Of a DNA stretch of 64,000 nucleotides, positions 1 to 8,917 are shown piece after piece; positions within the stretch are counted from its first letter, which is position 1, and every line of letters starts with the position of its first letter. The translations under genes and the position numbers were made by a program. Source of the stretch: Nostoc linckia z4 (GTDB taxonomy: Bacteria; Cyanobacteriota; Cyanobacteriia; Cyanobacteriales; Nostocaceae); NCBI RefSeq assembly GCF_002608075.1, contig NZ_LAHA01000034.1:32716-96715 (forward strand), in the 5' to 3' direction. The notes beneath the pieces are model-generated. The model was not told where the DNA came from. It did not search any database and was given only the letters and a program-made list of their open reading frames with translations.

Positions 1-87
1 TCCACCATGCCTATGCTATTTAATTTTGTCCAGACTCAATCTGGGTCAAGCTTTTCTTCAATATTAGATAACATTAGATAATGACGT

Positions 88-565
88 ATTTCGTCTTCCA
101 TCTGTGCAAAGTGAGCCAGCGCGTTGGGCGGCTTTGCCGACTTGTAGCGACTGGCGGTCAGTAATCGTAATTCTGGGCTTAAGCTTTACGCTTTTTGGTG
201 CTTGATTTTACTTTTACAATGACTTTACCATCAAAGCCTCATTGCTCAACCTCCATCCCAGAGTGCGATCGCTATCTTTCTCTATTTCTTAGTAAACTTG
301 TACTATATTTAGATGCGTTCGCCCTGATTTCGTCTTCCATCTGTGCAAAGTGAGCCAGCGCGTTGGGCGGCTTTGCCGACTTGTAGCGACTGGCGGTCAG
401 TAATCGTAATTCTGGGCTTAAGCTTTACGCTTTTTGGTGCTTGATTTTACTTTTACAATGACTTTACCATCAAAGCCTCATTGCTCAACCTCCATCCCAG
501 AGTGCGATCGCTATCTTTCTCTATTTCTTAGTAAACTTGTACTATATTTAGATGCGTTCGCCCTG
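88..565. repeat. 239-bp exact tandem duplication
   Basis: Two head-to-tail copies, 88-326 and 327-565, read the same base for base by eye. Each copy starts at ATTTCGTCTTCC and ends at GCGTTCGCCCTG, and includes one GCGATCGC site. No convincing protein is encoded in any frame. The flanks (1-87 and 566-659) hold no gene either; 566-640 carries a repeat-like stretch (GGAGCGAACGGC...CCTGCGGGAAGG) of a kind scattered through cyanobacterial genomes. The perfect identity implies a recent duplication, or an assembly artefact. Confidence 0.93.
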
Positions 566-659
566 CACATACAATAACCTGTAGGAGCGAACGGCTGTAC
601 CCTGCGGGAAGGCAGAGCCTACGCTCTGACGCTTGTATTTGTATCATTTATAAAGTGAA

Positions 660-1094
660 ATGGTATTAGGAGTGATGATTAATATTTCTATGACTTATTA
701 CGTAATCTACGACGGAAATTGTAACCTCTGCGTTACCTTAGTGCAATTACTAGAAACCTTAGACCGAGGAAAGTTGTTTCAATACACTCCCATGCAAGAT
801 GAAGAGAAACTTTTGCAATGGAGAATTACAGCCAAAGATTGCGAACAGGGAATGATTTTAATTGATGGTAGCGATATCTCTAGGCGTTGGCAAGGTAGTG
901 ATGCAGCAGAAGAAATTGGGCGGTTATTGCCATTAGGAAGTGTATTTGTAGATGCTTATCGGGCGTTACCGGGGATGAAATGGGCAGGCGATCGCTTTTA
1001 CGAACAAATCCGCGATAATCGTTACACTATCTTTGGCAAGCGTTCTAGTATTTACCAATCAGCATACTGTGTTGATGGCAGCTGTAAGGGGTAG
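660..1094 (+). CDS. DCC-family (DUF393) thiol-disulfide oxidoreductase-like protein
   Basis: A small protein of up to 144 aa whose conserved part opens with YYVIYDGNCNLC. The DGxCxxC motif defines the DCC/DUF393 (YuxK-like) family, predicted to have a thioredoxin-like redox centre. The C-terminal half (RALPGMKWAGDRFYEQIRDNRY) fits the family, where a W/Y-rich end is usual. The physiological substrate is unknown for most members. The start is not settled: ATG at 660 gives the longest form, ATGs at 675 and 690 are in frame, and the conserved domain begins right after 690, so the true protein may be 134 aa. It stands alone, upstream of the trehalose genes and followed by G-rich tandem repeats, and I see no functional link to them. 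Confidence 0.85.
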   Translation: MVLGVMINISMTYYVIYDGNCNLCVTLVQLLETLDRGKLFQYTPMQDEEKLLQWRITAKDCEQGMILIDGSDISRRWQGSDAAEEIGRLLPLGSVFVDAYRALPGMKWAGDRFYEQIRDNRYTIFGKRSSIYQSAYCVDGSCKG

Positions 1095-1150
1095 GGGATG
1101 GGGGGATGGGGGGATGGGGAGACAAGGGGGACAAGGGGGACAAGGAGAAT
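1093..1150. repeat. G-rich short tandem repeats
   Basis: Iterated GGGGGATG units followed by GGGGGACAA units directly after the DCC gene, then CATCAGT-type heptamers to about 1210. These are short tandemly repeated repetitive (STRR) sequences typical of filamentous cyanobacteria. The rest of the 1095-1412 spacer shows no gene; the treZ promoter should lie here, but I could not identify it with confidence. Confidence 0.8.
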
Positions 1151-1412
1151 AAATTCTGATTTTCCAGTCATCAGTCATCAGTCAACTGTCATCAGTCATC
1201 AGCCACCAGCCAACACCAAAAAATGTTCAATAACTTAATTTATCATTAGACAGAGTTTTGTAGTTCTAAATTCAGTCCTTTGATACTAGTAAAAAGTCCA
1301 GTGGAACCACCATGATTCTATTTGTTTGGCGTGTTGGTCAAGAGTGTGTGACAACATGAAATTACTAGACGCCAAAATCCGGTACACAACCTGATTGAAG
1401 GGGGAAATCTGC

Positions 1413-3260
1413 GTGAGAATTGGTGCTCATTATTTGGGTAACGGAGAGTGTGAATTTACAGTTTGGTCTCCGACGTTAGATAGCGTTGCTGTGCAAATTT
1501 TGACGCCAGAACCGCAGGTAATTGCGCTTAAACCTCAAGCAGAGGGATACTGGCAGACGAAGGTGAATGATGTGTATCCAGGTACGCTTTATAAGTATGT
1601 GCTGAATGGAGAAAATGCTTTCCCCGATCCAGCATCGCAGTATCAACCTGAAGGTGTACACGGGCCATCTCAAATTATAGATCCTCAGTTTCAGTGGACT
1701 GATGAAGGATGGGCTGGAATTCCTGTGGAGTCGATGATTTTCTACGAACTTCATGTGGGGACATTCACCCCTGAAGGCACTTTTGCTGCTATTATTCCCC
1801 GTCTCCCGGAATTACGAGAACTGGGAATTAATGCCATTGAAATCATGCCGATTTCTCAGTTTCCCGGAGATACCCATATTGAGCCTGCTTTGGCATACCG
1901 TAACTGGGGGTATGATGGCGTTTATCCTTATGCTGTGCAAAATTCCTACGGAACTCCAGCTGATTTAAAAAAATTGGTGGATGCTTGCCATGAAAATGGT
2001 ATTGCTGTTGTGCTGGATGTGGTGTATAACCACTTTGGGCCAGAAGGTAATTATATTGGTCAGTTTGGGCCATACTTTACCAAAACCTATAAAACGCCGT
2101 GGGGCAATGCGATGAATTTCGATGATGCCCTGAATATGGGCGTGCGAAATTATTTTATTGAAAATGCGATTTATTGGTTGGGTGAATTTCATATTGATGC
2201 ACTGCGGTTAGATGCAATTCAAGCAATTTATGATTTGGGAGCAAAGCATTTTTTGTGGGAATTAGCAGAAGCAGTTCATCATTTTTCCCAACAAGGGCAA
2301 AGATGGAAACGTCATTTAATTGCCGAAAGCGATTTAAATAATCCGCAAATCATTCGTCCGGTGGAATTGGGCGGATATGGAATCGATGCCCAATGGAGTG
2401 ATGATTTTCACCATGCCTTACATACACTTTTAACAGGCGATCGCCAAGGATATTATCAAGATTTTGGAACATTTGCTGACTTAGCAAAAGCTTATCAAGA
2501 TACTTTTGTTTATGATTGGAAATACTCGGTGGATCGCAAACGATATCATGGTTTATCTTGCAGCGATCGCCCTTTATCACAGTTTTTAGTCTGCATCCAA
2601 AATCACGACCAAATCGGCAACCAAATGAAAGGAGAACGCCTCAGTGCGCGCGTCTCTTTTGAAGGATTAAAATTAGCCGCCGGCGCTGTGTTACTCTCAC
2701 CTTATTTGCCTTTATTATTCATGGGCGAAGAATACGGTGAAACCGCACCATTCATTTACTTTGTTAGTCACTCAGACCCAGATTTAATTCAAGCAGTTCG
2801 AGCCGGACGCAAAGAAGAATTTGAACCATTTCATTATGAAGACGATCCCCCAGACCCAGAATCCGCAGAAACATTTTTACAGAGCAAACTCAACTGGGAA
2901 TTACGCCATGAAGACAATCACAAAGTTTTATGGAATTGGTATCGTCAATTAATTAATTTACGCAAAACTCATCCAGTACTTCTTAACCAAGACCGCAATT
3001 CTATCCAAGCCACTAGCGATGAAGACAAGCAATTAGTTATCGTTCGTCGTTGGAGTGAAACGAGTGAATTAATATTTGTATTGAATTTTAACTCGTCTCC
3101 AGTGACAATAACTTTGCCAATTCAAAACAAAGCTCACAAACTATTAGATTCAGCAGACACCTCATGGTCTGGGCCTGGTTCCCAAGCCCCTGAATATCTA
3201 TCTGCGGGAGAAGAAATTAAACTACAACCCATTAGTTTAGTACTGTATGAAAGGGAGTAG
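1413..3260 (+). CDS. treZ: Malto-oligosyltrehalose trehalohydrolase
   Basis: TreZ (GH13) releases trehalose from maltooligosyltrehalose made by TreY, the second step of the TreY/TreZ route from glycogen or maltodextrin. The N-terminal part (RIGAHYLGNGECEFTVWSP) is the CBM48-like beta domain. The TIM barrel shows GH13 region I (DVVYNHFGPEG), the nucleophile Asp in LRLDAIQAIYD (about residue 267), the acid/base Glu in LIAESDLNN (about 305) and the third Asp in IQNHDQIGN (about 399). About 615 aa is usual for the family. I chose GTG at 1413 because an AAGGGGG Shine-Dalgarno precedes it and homologues begin at this point; a TTG at 1395 would add six residues. It is followed by treY and treH in the same direction, the order known from Anabaena, where the set is induced by drying. 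Confidence 0.95.
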   Translation: MRIGAHYLGNGECEFTVWSPTLDSVAVQILTPEPQVIALKPQAEGYWQTKVNDVYPGTLYKYVLNGENAFPDPASQYQPEGVHGPSQIIDPQFQWTDEGWAGIPVESMIFYELHVGTFTPEGTFAAIIPRLPELRELGINAIEIMPISQFPGDTHIEPALAYRNWGYDGVYPYAVQNSYGTPADLKKLVDACHENGIAVVLDVVYNHFGPEGNYIGQFGPYFTKTYKTPWGNAMNFDDALNMGVRNYFIENAIYWLGEFHIDALRLDAIQAIYDLGAKHFLWELAEAVHHFSQQGQRWKRHLIAESDLNNPQIIRPVELGGYGIDAQWSDDFHHALHTLLTGDRQGYYQDFGTFADLAKAYQDTFVYDWKYSVDRKRYHGLSCSDRPLSQFLVCIQNHDQIGNQMKGERLSARVSFEGLKLAAGAVLLSPYLPLLFMGEEYGETAPFIYFVSHSDPDLIQAVRAGRKEEFEPFHYEDDPPDPESAETFLQSKLNWELRHEDNHKVLWNWYRQLINLRKTHPVLLNQDRNSIQATSDEDKQLVIVRRWSETSELIFVLNFNSSPVTITLPIQNKAHKLLDSADTSWSGPGSQAPEYLSAGEEIKLQPISLVLYERE

Positions 3261-3543
3261 GGAAATAAGGAGATGAGGAGATGGGGAGGTGGGGAAAAGA
3301 GTCATAACTTAAAGTTTTAGCCTTCAAGGCTTAACATTAAACTTTAAAACCTCAAACTCCTAACTTTCAACTCCTCATTAGACCTCTGGCAAAAGTTCTT
3401 TTTTGGGCCTTTGCGCGTTAGCGTACCCCTCCGGGGAAGCAAGCTACGCTTTGCGTAGCCCGATAAAAAATTATTTATGCAAGAGGTCTATTCAACAGTC
3501 AACAGTCAACAGTCAACATTCATCACTCCCACGAAATACAAGT
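3261..3543. other. treZ-treY spacer filled with dispersed repeats
   Basis: The spacer contains GGGGAGATG-type short repeats (about 3270-3300), a palindromic element near 3405-3465 (GCGCGTTAGCGTACCCCTCC...CTACGCTTTGCGTAGCCCG) and CAACAGTCAACAGT repeats (about 3490-3517). The reading frame of treY stays open through part of this sequence, but the translation is only repeat-derived (STVNSQ-type), so it is not treated as coding. Confidence 0.7.
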
Positions 3544-6342
3544 ATGCGAATTCCAAGAGCAACTTATCGAATTCAGTTTACACCCCAGTTTGGCTTTGAC
3601 AATGCAAAAGCCATCGCCGCTTATCTTTCTGATTTAGGCATTTCTGATTTGTATGCTTCGCCGATTTTCAAGGCGCGGTCTGGTAGTACTCACGGTTACG
3701 ATATAGTAGACCCGACTCAACTCAATCCGGAACTGGGAACTAATGAGTCCTTTGATGCATTAATTAGTGAAATCCAATCTCTGGGAATGGGTTGGTTACA
3801 AGATATTGTGCCCAACCACATGGCCTATAGCAGCGAAAATGAGTATTTAATGGATATCTTGGAACACGGGCCAGATTCCAGTTATACTGATTACTTCGAC
3901 CTTTCTTGGAATGTACCATTTGGCGATCGCCAACAACGAATTCTCGCTCCTCTATTGGGAGATTTCTATGGCGTATCTTTGGAAAATGGACACATTCAAC
4001 TGCAATATGAACAAAATGGCTTAACTGTCAACTATTACAGTTTAAAACTACCCCTGCGCTTAGAGTCTTACACCAAATTTCTCACCTATAATCTGGGCAA
4101 ACTCACGCGCACGCTAGGCCGCAATCATCCTGATTTTATTAAATTATTGGGGATTCTGTACATTCTGAAAAATGTGCCTTCAGAAGTTGCGGGTAAACAG
4201 CGACAAGACCAAATTGCATTTATCAAAGGATTAGTTTGGGAACTTTACAATACAAACGATGCCATCCGCGAGTTTATTGTAGAAAATCTCAAAACTTTTA
4301 ATGGAGAACCGGGTAATTCTGAAAGCTTTAATCTCCTAGACGATTTACTCAAAGACCAGTTTTATCGTCTCGCCTTTTGGAAAGTCGGGGCGGAAGAAAT
4401 GAATTATCGGCGATTCTTTACGGTCAATGAATTGATTTCTGTCAAAATTGAAGAATTGCGAGTTTTTAATAACACTCATAGTTTGATTCAAAAGCTAGTT
4501 GAAGAAGGTAAATTTACAGGTTTACGCATTGACCACATAGATGGACTGTATAACCCGACTCAGTATTTAGAAAGGCTGCAAGAAAAAACGCCAGATGTTT
4601 ACATCACCGTGGAAAAAATCTTGGAATTAACTGAAGATTTGCCAGAAAATTGGCAAATTCAAGGTACATCTGGTTACGATTTTCTAAATTATGTCAATGG
4701 TGTATTTTGCAATAACGAAACCGAGTTTTTGTTTGATAAAATCTATCATGCTTTTATTAGCAATAAACTCAATTATGCTTCTTTAATCAAGGATAAAAAA
4801 CAGCTAATTATCGAGAAAAATTTAGCAGGTGACATAGATAATTTAGCCATTCTACTAAAAAATATTTCCAGCAAATATCGCTATGGAAATGACTTTACTA
4901 TCAATGGACTCAAAAGAGCGATCGCCGAAGTTTTAACACTGTTCCCAATTTACCGTACTTATATTACTCCCGATGGAATTGGAGAAGGGGATAAACTCAC
5001 CATTCAAGAGGTAATTAATCAAGCTAAAGAACAAGCTCCTTTATTGCAGCATGAGTTAAATTTTATTGAAAAATTGATGCTCCTAGAATTCGATAATTCT
5101 CTTTCCCAAACAGAACGGGAACAGTGGATCTATTTTGTTCTCAGAATGCAGCAATACAGCGGCCCCCTCATGGCCAAAGGTGTGGAAGACACAACATTAT
5201 ATGTTTACAATCGCTTGATATCCCTCAATGAAGTGGGAGGAAATCCCAGCCATTTTGGCATTTCTGTAGCTGACTTCCACAGCTTTAACCAAAAGCACCA
5301 AGCAACATGGCCTCACACCATGAACGCCACAGCCACCCATGATACTAAACGCGGTGAAGACGTGCGAGCAAGGTTAAATGTATTGTCAGAATTGCCAGAA
5401 GAATGGGAAGAACAAGTCAACATCTGGAGTCATTATAATCAAGGACATCGCCAGATTCGCCACGGATTTGCCATGCCCGATCGCAATGATGAGTATTTTC
5501 TCTATCAAACCCTAATCGGTGCATATCCCTTAGCCGCAGAAGAACAGGAATCTTTCGTAGAAAGGGTGAAGGAATACATCATCAAATCAATTCGAGAAGC
5601 AAAAGTACATACTGCATGGTTGCGGCCTGATAGCCAATACGAAGAAGCTTGCACTTCCTTTGTAGAAAAAATCTTGAATCCTGCAACTTCTGGGCAATTT
5701 CTCGAAGCCTTTCATCCTTTTCAACAGCGAATTGCCGATTATGGAATGTTTAATTCCCTTTCCCAAACTCTACTTAAAACTTTAGCTCCGGGCGTACCTG
5801 ATTTTTATCAAGGAACGGAACTTTGGGAATTAAGTTTAGTCGATCCAGATAACCGCCGTCCCGTGGATTTTGAACAACGACGCAGTTATTTAACCGCCAT
5901 GAAAGAGCAAATCCAAACAGATATCTTAGGATTGATTCAAGAATTGCTCAAACACAAAACCGACGGCAGAATCAAACTGTTTTTAACGGCACAATTACTC
6001 AAAGCCAGAAAAGATTATCTCTCACTATTCCAAGACGGAGATTATCTGCCGTTAGAAATTCATGGAACTCACGCTAATCATATTATTGCCTTTGCGCGAC
6101 AATTAAAGAATCAAACAGCGATCGCCATCGCACCCCGCTTTTTCACTCGCCTCATTCAACCTGGAGAAAATCCCTTGAGTGAGTCAGTCTGGAAAGATAC
6201 GCGCCTACAATTACCCTCTGGAACTTCGTCGTCTTGGAAAAACGTCTTAACTCACCAACCATTACAAGCCAAAGAAACATTATCTATCGGATCTGCCCTC
6301 GCGCATTTTCCGGTTGCATTGTTGGTTAGTAGTGCTGAATGA
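3544..6342 (+). CDS. treY: Malto-oligosyltrehalose synthase
   Basis: TreY (GH13) isomerises the reducing-end alpha-1,4 bond of maltodextrins to alpha,alpha-1,1, making the TreZ substrate. The N-terminus MRIPRATYRIQF...YLSDLGISDLYASP and HGYDIVDP...LNPELG is diagnostic. The catalytic region has GLRIDHIDGL (Asp about 330) and ITVEKIL (Glu about 357), and MAKGVEDTTLYVYNR and TATHDTKRGEDVRAR are further family motifs. Its 932 aa is normal length. I chose ATG 3544 because the upstream in-frame codons (from TTG 3403) translate repeat DNA and homologues start at MRIP. The protein is cytoplasmic and acts together with the preceding treZ; the spacer is 283 bp, so co-transcription is likely but not proven. 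Confidence 0.96.
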   Translation: MRIPRATYRIQFTPQFGFDNAKAIAAYLSDLGISDLYASPIFKARSGSTHGYDIVDPTQLNPELGTNESFDALISEIQSLGMGWLQDIVPNHMAYSSENEYLMDILEHGPDSSYTDYFDLSWNVPFGDRQQRILAPLLGDFYGVSLENGHIQLQYEQNGLTVNYYSLKLPLRLESYTKFLTYNLGKLTRTLGRNHPDFIKLLGILYILKNVPSEVAGKQRQDQIAFIKGLVWELYNTNDAIREFIVENLKTFNGEPGNSESFNLLDDLLKDQFYRLAFWKVGAEEMNYRRFFTVNELISVKIEELRVFNNTHSLIQKLVEEGKFTGLRIDHIDGLYNPTQYLERLQEKTPDVYITVEKILELTEDLPENWQIQGTSGYDFLNYVNGVFCNNETEFLFDKIYHAFISNKLNYASLIKDKKQLIIEKNLAGDIDNLAILLKNISSKYRYGNDFTINGLKRAIAEVLTLFPIYRTYITPDGIGEGDKLTIQEVINQAKEQAPLLQHELNFIEKLMLLEFDNSLSQTEREQWIYFVLRMQQYSGPLMAKGVEDTTLYVYNRLISLNEVGGNPSHFGISVADFHSFNQKHQATWPHTMNATATHDTKRGEDVRARLNVLSELPEEWEEQVNIWSHYNQGHRQIRHGFAMPDRNDEYFLYQTLIGAYPLAAEEQESFVERVKEYIIKSIREAKVHTAWLRPDSQYEEACTSFVEKILNPATSGQFLEAFHPFQQRIADYGMFNSLSQTLLKTLAPGVPDFYQGTELWELSLVDPDNRRPVDFEQRRSYLTAMKEQIQTDILGLIQELLKHKTDGRIKLFLTAQLLKARKDYLSLFQDGDYLPLEIHGTHANHIIAFARQLKNQTAIAIAPRFFTRLIQPGENPLSESVWKDTRLQLPSGTSSSWKNVLTHQPLQAKETLSIGSALAHFPVALLVSSAE

Positions 6343-6385
6343 AAAGATAAAATCTCATATCGTGTCCGGTAAATTACTTGTGATA

Positions 6386-6497
6386 TGTCATTGCGAGTGC
6401 AACGAAGTGGAAGGACGCAATCGCAAGAATTCTGCGATTACTTCACTTCGCTATCGCTACGTACCCTGCGGGAACGCCAAGGGCGAACGTAATGACA
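6386..6497. repeat. MITE-like element with TGTCATT/AATGACA ends (copy 1)
   Basis: The element begins TGTCATTGCGAGTGCAACG and ends CGTAATGACA, so its ends form an inverted repeat. Inside is a partial palindrome (GATTACTTCACTTCGCTA). A shorter relative lies at 13039-13114. It fills the treY-treH spacer (6343-6624), in which I see no gene. It has no transposase, so it resembles a miniature or other non-coding dispersed repeat. Confidence 0.7.
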
Positions 6498-6624
6498 AGC
6501 ATTTAGCCGGACTTGATATCACGCACAAACCCAAAGGCGCAGAGAAAACGCTGGAAAAACTCTGCGTTCCTCTGCGATTTCCTTAGCGTTCCTATGCGTT
6601 TAAAAGTAATTTCCACTCCACATT

Positions 6625-8139
6625 ATGACTACTCCATCACTCACCACCGCGCAGATAGACGCAGTACAATCCCATATCAAAAAAACCTGGAAAACCTTAA
6701 CCCGATCGCACGAACATCTCGTACAATCTGCCAAAGATAGTAAACTAGACCACAGTTCAGAAACTCCCTGGATTGTCTACATTTCACCTTTGGAAGATTG
6801 TCCTAACGTGCAAACTGTGTTAGAGCGATCGCTATCTCGTCAGGATATGCAAAGAATTCAAATTCGTACTTTGCCGCCTGAGCCAGAAGCAATTCAAGAA
6901 CATGGATTACTATACCTGCCAGGGCCTTATGTCGTCCCCGGTGGTCGCTTTAACGAAATGTATGGTTGGGACAGCTACTTTATATTATTGGGACTTCTAC
7001 ATGATGGCGAATTGGAACTAGCCCAAAGCCAAGTAGACCAATTACTTTACCAAGTGCAGCATTACGGTACTATCCTCAATTCCAACCGGACTTACATGCT
7101 GTCGCGATCGCAGCCCCCCGTCCTGAGTATGATGGTGATGGCGCTATTCCAGCACACCCAGGATGAACAATGGCTCAGGTCAACGGTACCGCTACTAGAA
7201 CAGTTTTATTATTACTGGGTAGTGCCGCCGCACTTAAATCCTGGAACCGGCTTATCGAGATTTTATGCTTTTGGCGAAGGCCCTGCACCAGAAGTCTTGT
7301 TTTCCGAACGAGATGAACAGGGAAGAAGCCATTACGACCGCGTTAAGGAGTACTATCAAACCTTTGAAATTGAAGATTATGATGTTAATCTTTACTACGA
7401 TCGCGAAAAGGACGAATTAACCAGCCTATTTTATAAAGGCGATCGTACCATGCGCGAGTCCGGTTTTGATATCACTAACCGATTTGGCCCCTTCAGCGCT
7501 GATATCCTCCATTACGCTCCTGTGTGTCTGAACAGTTTGCTGTATCAGATGGAACAAGACTTAGTACAAATAAATGAGATTTTCGGCAACGAAGATCTGG
7601 TGCAACAATGGCGCGAACGTGCAGAAATTCGCCGCCAACGCATCGACCAGTTTCTTTGGGATGAAGAACACGGGCTTTATCTCGACTATCACCTCCAGAG
7701 TGGCGAACGCCGCCGTTATGAATTTGCCACGACATTCTATCCCCTTTGGCTGGGAATTGCTTCCCCATCCCAAGCCCAGCGCTTGGTAGAAAATCTTTCT
7801 TTGTTTGAAGCCCCAGGTGGTATTTTTACCAGTACTCGTGTTACCGGCAACCAGTGGGACGCCCCCTTTGGCTGGGCACCATTGACCTTAATCGCTGTCC
7901 AAGGACTTCACCGCTATGGATATCATACAGAAGGCGATCGCATTGCTAACAAATTCCTCGCTATGGTGGTCAAGGAATTCGGGCGTCACAACACTTTAGT
8001 GGAAAAATATGATGTCCAACGCTGTTCTGCCAACGTTTCCAGTGAAATCTGTTTTGGATATAGTTCTAACGAAGTAGGTTTCGGCTGGACAAATGGAGTG
8101 ATTCTGGAACTTTTAGCAGCGTCTCAGAAAAAAGGTTAA
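6625..8139 (+). CDS. treH: Alpha,alpha-trehalase (GH37)
   Basis: It hydrolyses trehalose to two glucose units. Both GH37 signatures are present: PGGRFNEMYGWDSYF at about residue 105 and QWDAPFGWAPL at about 410, plus the C-terminal EKYDV and GYSSNEVGFGWTNGV. The length, 504 aa, is normal. No signal peptide is seen, so it should be cytoplasmic. It is the third gene of the treZ-treY-treH set. Having synthesis and degradation in one cluster is established for Anabaena/Nostoc, where loss of trehalase raises trehalose and drought tolerance. The start ATG (ATGACTACTCCATCAC) follows a repeat-rich spacer and no strong Shine-Dalgarno is visible. Confidence 0.96.
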   Translation: MTTPSLTTAQIDAVQSHIKKTWKTLTRSHEHLVQSAKDSKLDHSSETPWIVYISPLEDCPNVQTVLERSLSRQDMQRIQIRTLPPEPEAIQEHGLLYLPGPYVVPGGRFNEMYGWDSYFILLGLLHDGELELAQSQVDQLLYQVQHYGTILNSNRTYMLSRSQPPVLSMMVMALFQHTQDEQWLRSTVPLLEQFYYYWVVPPHLNPGTGLSRFYAFGEGPAPEVLFSERDEQGRSHYDRVKEYYQTFEIEDYDVNLYYDREKDELTSLFYKGDRTMRESGFDITNRFGPFSADILHYAPVCLNSLLYQMEQDLVQINEIFGNEDLVQQWRERAEIRRQRIDQFLWDEEHGLYLDYHLQSGERRRYEFATTFYPLWLGIASPSQAQRLVENLSLFEAPGGIFTSTRVTGNQWDAPFGWAPLTLIAVQGLHRYGYHTEGDRIANKFLAMVVKEFGRHNTLVEKYDVQRCSANVSSEICFGYSSNEVGFGWTNGVILELLAASQKKG

Positions 8140-8149
8140 AGTGTTGACC

Positions 8150-8183
8150 GTTGACTGTTGACTGTCAACCGTCAACAGTCAAC
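8150..8183. repeat. GTTGAC palindrome downstream of treH
   Basis: GTTGACTGTTGAC (8150-8162) and GTCAACAGTCAAC (8171-8183) form a perfect 13-bp inverted repeat around an 8-nt loop. It sits between the convergent treH and Uma2 genes and could end transcription from both sides, although there is no clean T-run. Related copies lie at 8870-8910, and fragments near 3490, 13150, 13370 and 23180. Confidence 0.8.
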
Positions 8184-8218
8184 AATAGTAATGAAATATT
8201 TTTTTACTTGCAATTCCC

Positions 8219-8794
8219 TTAGATAATTCCAGCTTGTTGAAAAATATTTTGCGGTGTAAATGGAATTTTTTCTAGTAACGAATCAGCTAAAGTATCGTTA
8301 CCTCTTTTTGTCTGTGGTGGTGTATTGGGATAGAAAATTGTTACCGTTTTTGCTCGCGTATCAACCACCCAAACACAACAAACACCAGCTTTGAGATAAT
8401 CAGTTGCTTTTTCGGCAATTTCACCAAAAGTCTGACCAGGGGAAATAATTTCAATCACTAATTCTGGTGGCACAGGACAAGGTTCATCTAATACCCAGTC
8501 AGCAGGAAGACGGCGGTATGAAACATAAGTCAAATCTGGTACGGGCATCCAATCTTGTTGATTTAGTGTTAGTTTGATTGCCCATTCAATGACAACCCGA
8601 CCCTTTTCTTTTGCCCATGCAGACAATAGTATAAATAAAGCACCTGTGGTCGAGCCATGAAAAAATTTTGGTGACATTTCATCGTTTTTATATTTGGGTA
8701 CAGCTTCACCGTTCACAAATTCGTATGTAATATCACCTTCGGGGAGTGCCAGAAATTCTTCTAGACTTAGCCGTTGATTAGAAGACTGAACCAT
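8219..8794 (-). CDS. Uma2 family endonuclease (DUF820)
   Basis: A 191-aa protein of the very abundant cyanobacterial Uma2/DUF820 family, with a PD-(D/E)XK-like fold. Visible features are RLSLEEFLALPEGDITYEFVNGE at the N-terminus, VPDLTYVS and PCPVPPELVIEIISPGQT in the core (the E-x-S/I-P block), and AGVCCVWVVDTRAKTV near the C-terminus, matching the family's D...ELVIEI...K/VWVVD pattern. The biological role is not established; membership of the nuclease fold is known for the family. I chose ATG at 8794 (MVQSSNQRLSLEEF) because upstream in-frame codons come from the GTTGAC repeat. It is a lone gene, convergent with treH. Confidence 0.9.
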   Translation of the reverse strand: MVQSSNQRLSLEEFLALPEGDITYEFVNGEAVPKYKNDEMSPKFFHGSTTGALFILLSAWAKEKGRVVIEWAIKLTLNQQDWMPVPDLTYVSYRRLPADWVLDEPCPVPPELVIEIISPGQTFGEIAEKATDYLKAGVCCVWVVDTRAKTVTIFYPNTPPQTKRGNDTLADSLLEKIPFTPQNIFQQAGII

Positions 8795-8869
8795 AGGTAT
8801 TGAATCAAAAAAGCTTATTTTTAGTTTAGGCCATCGCCTAAACAAATAAGCTCTTCCACATTTGAGGCT

Positions 8870-8910
8870 GTTGACTGTTGACGGTTCACAGTTAACAGTC
8901 AACAGTCAAC
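8870..8910. repeat. GTTGAC palindrome between the Uma2 and kinase genes
   Basis: GTTGACTGTTGAC (8870-8882) and GTCAACAGTCAAC (8898-8910) are the same 13-bp arms as at 8150-8183, around a 15-nt spacer. It lies immediately downstream of the receiver-kinase stop codon (minus strand) and may act as its 3' hairpin. Confidence 0.8.
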
Positions 8911-8917
8911 AAACTTT

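Noticed and set aside
3403..3543. N-terminal extension of treY from TTG 3403
   Set aside because: The translation is repeat-derived (STVNSQ-type) and homologues start at the ATG at 3544.
6314..6740. Open frames between treY and treH
   Set aside because: They translate the MITE-like repeat and overlap treY/treH in other frames; no protein-like signal.
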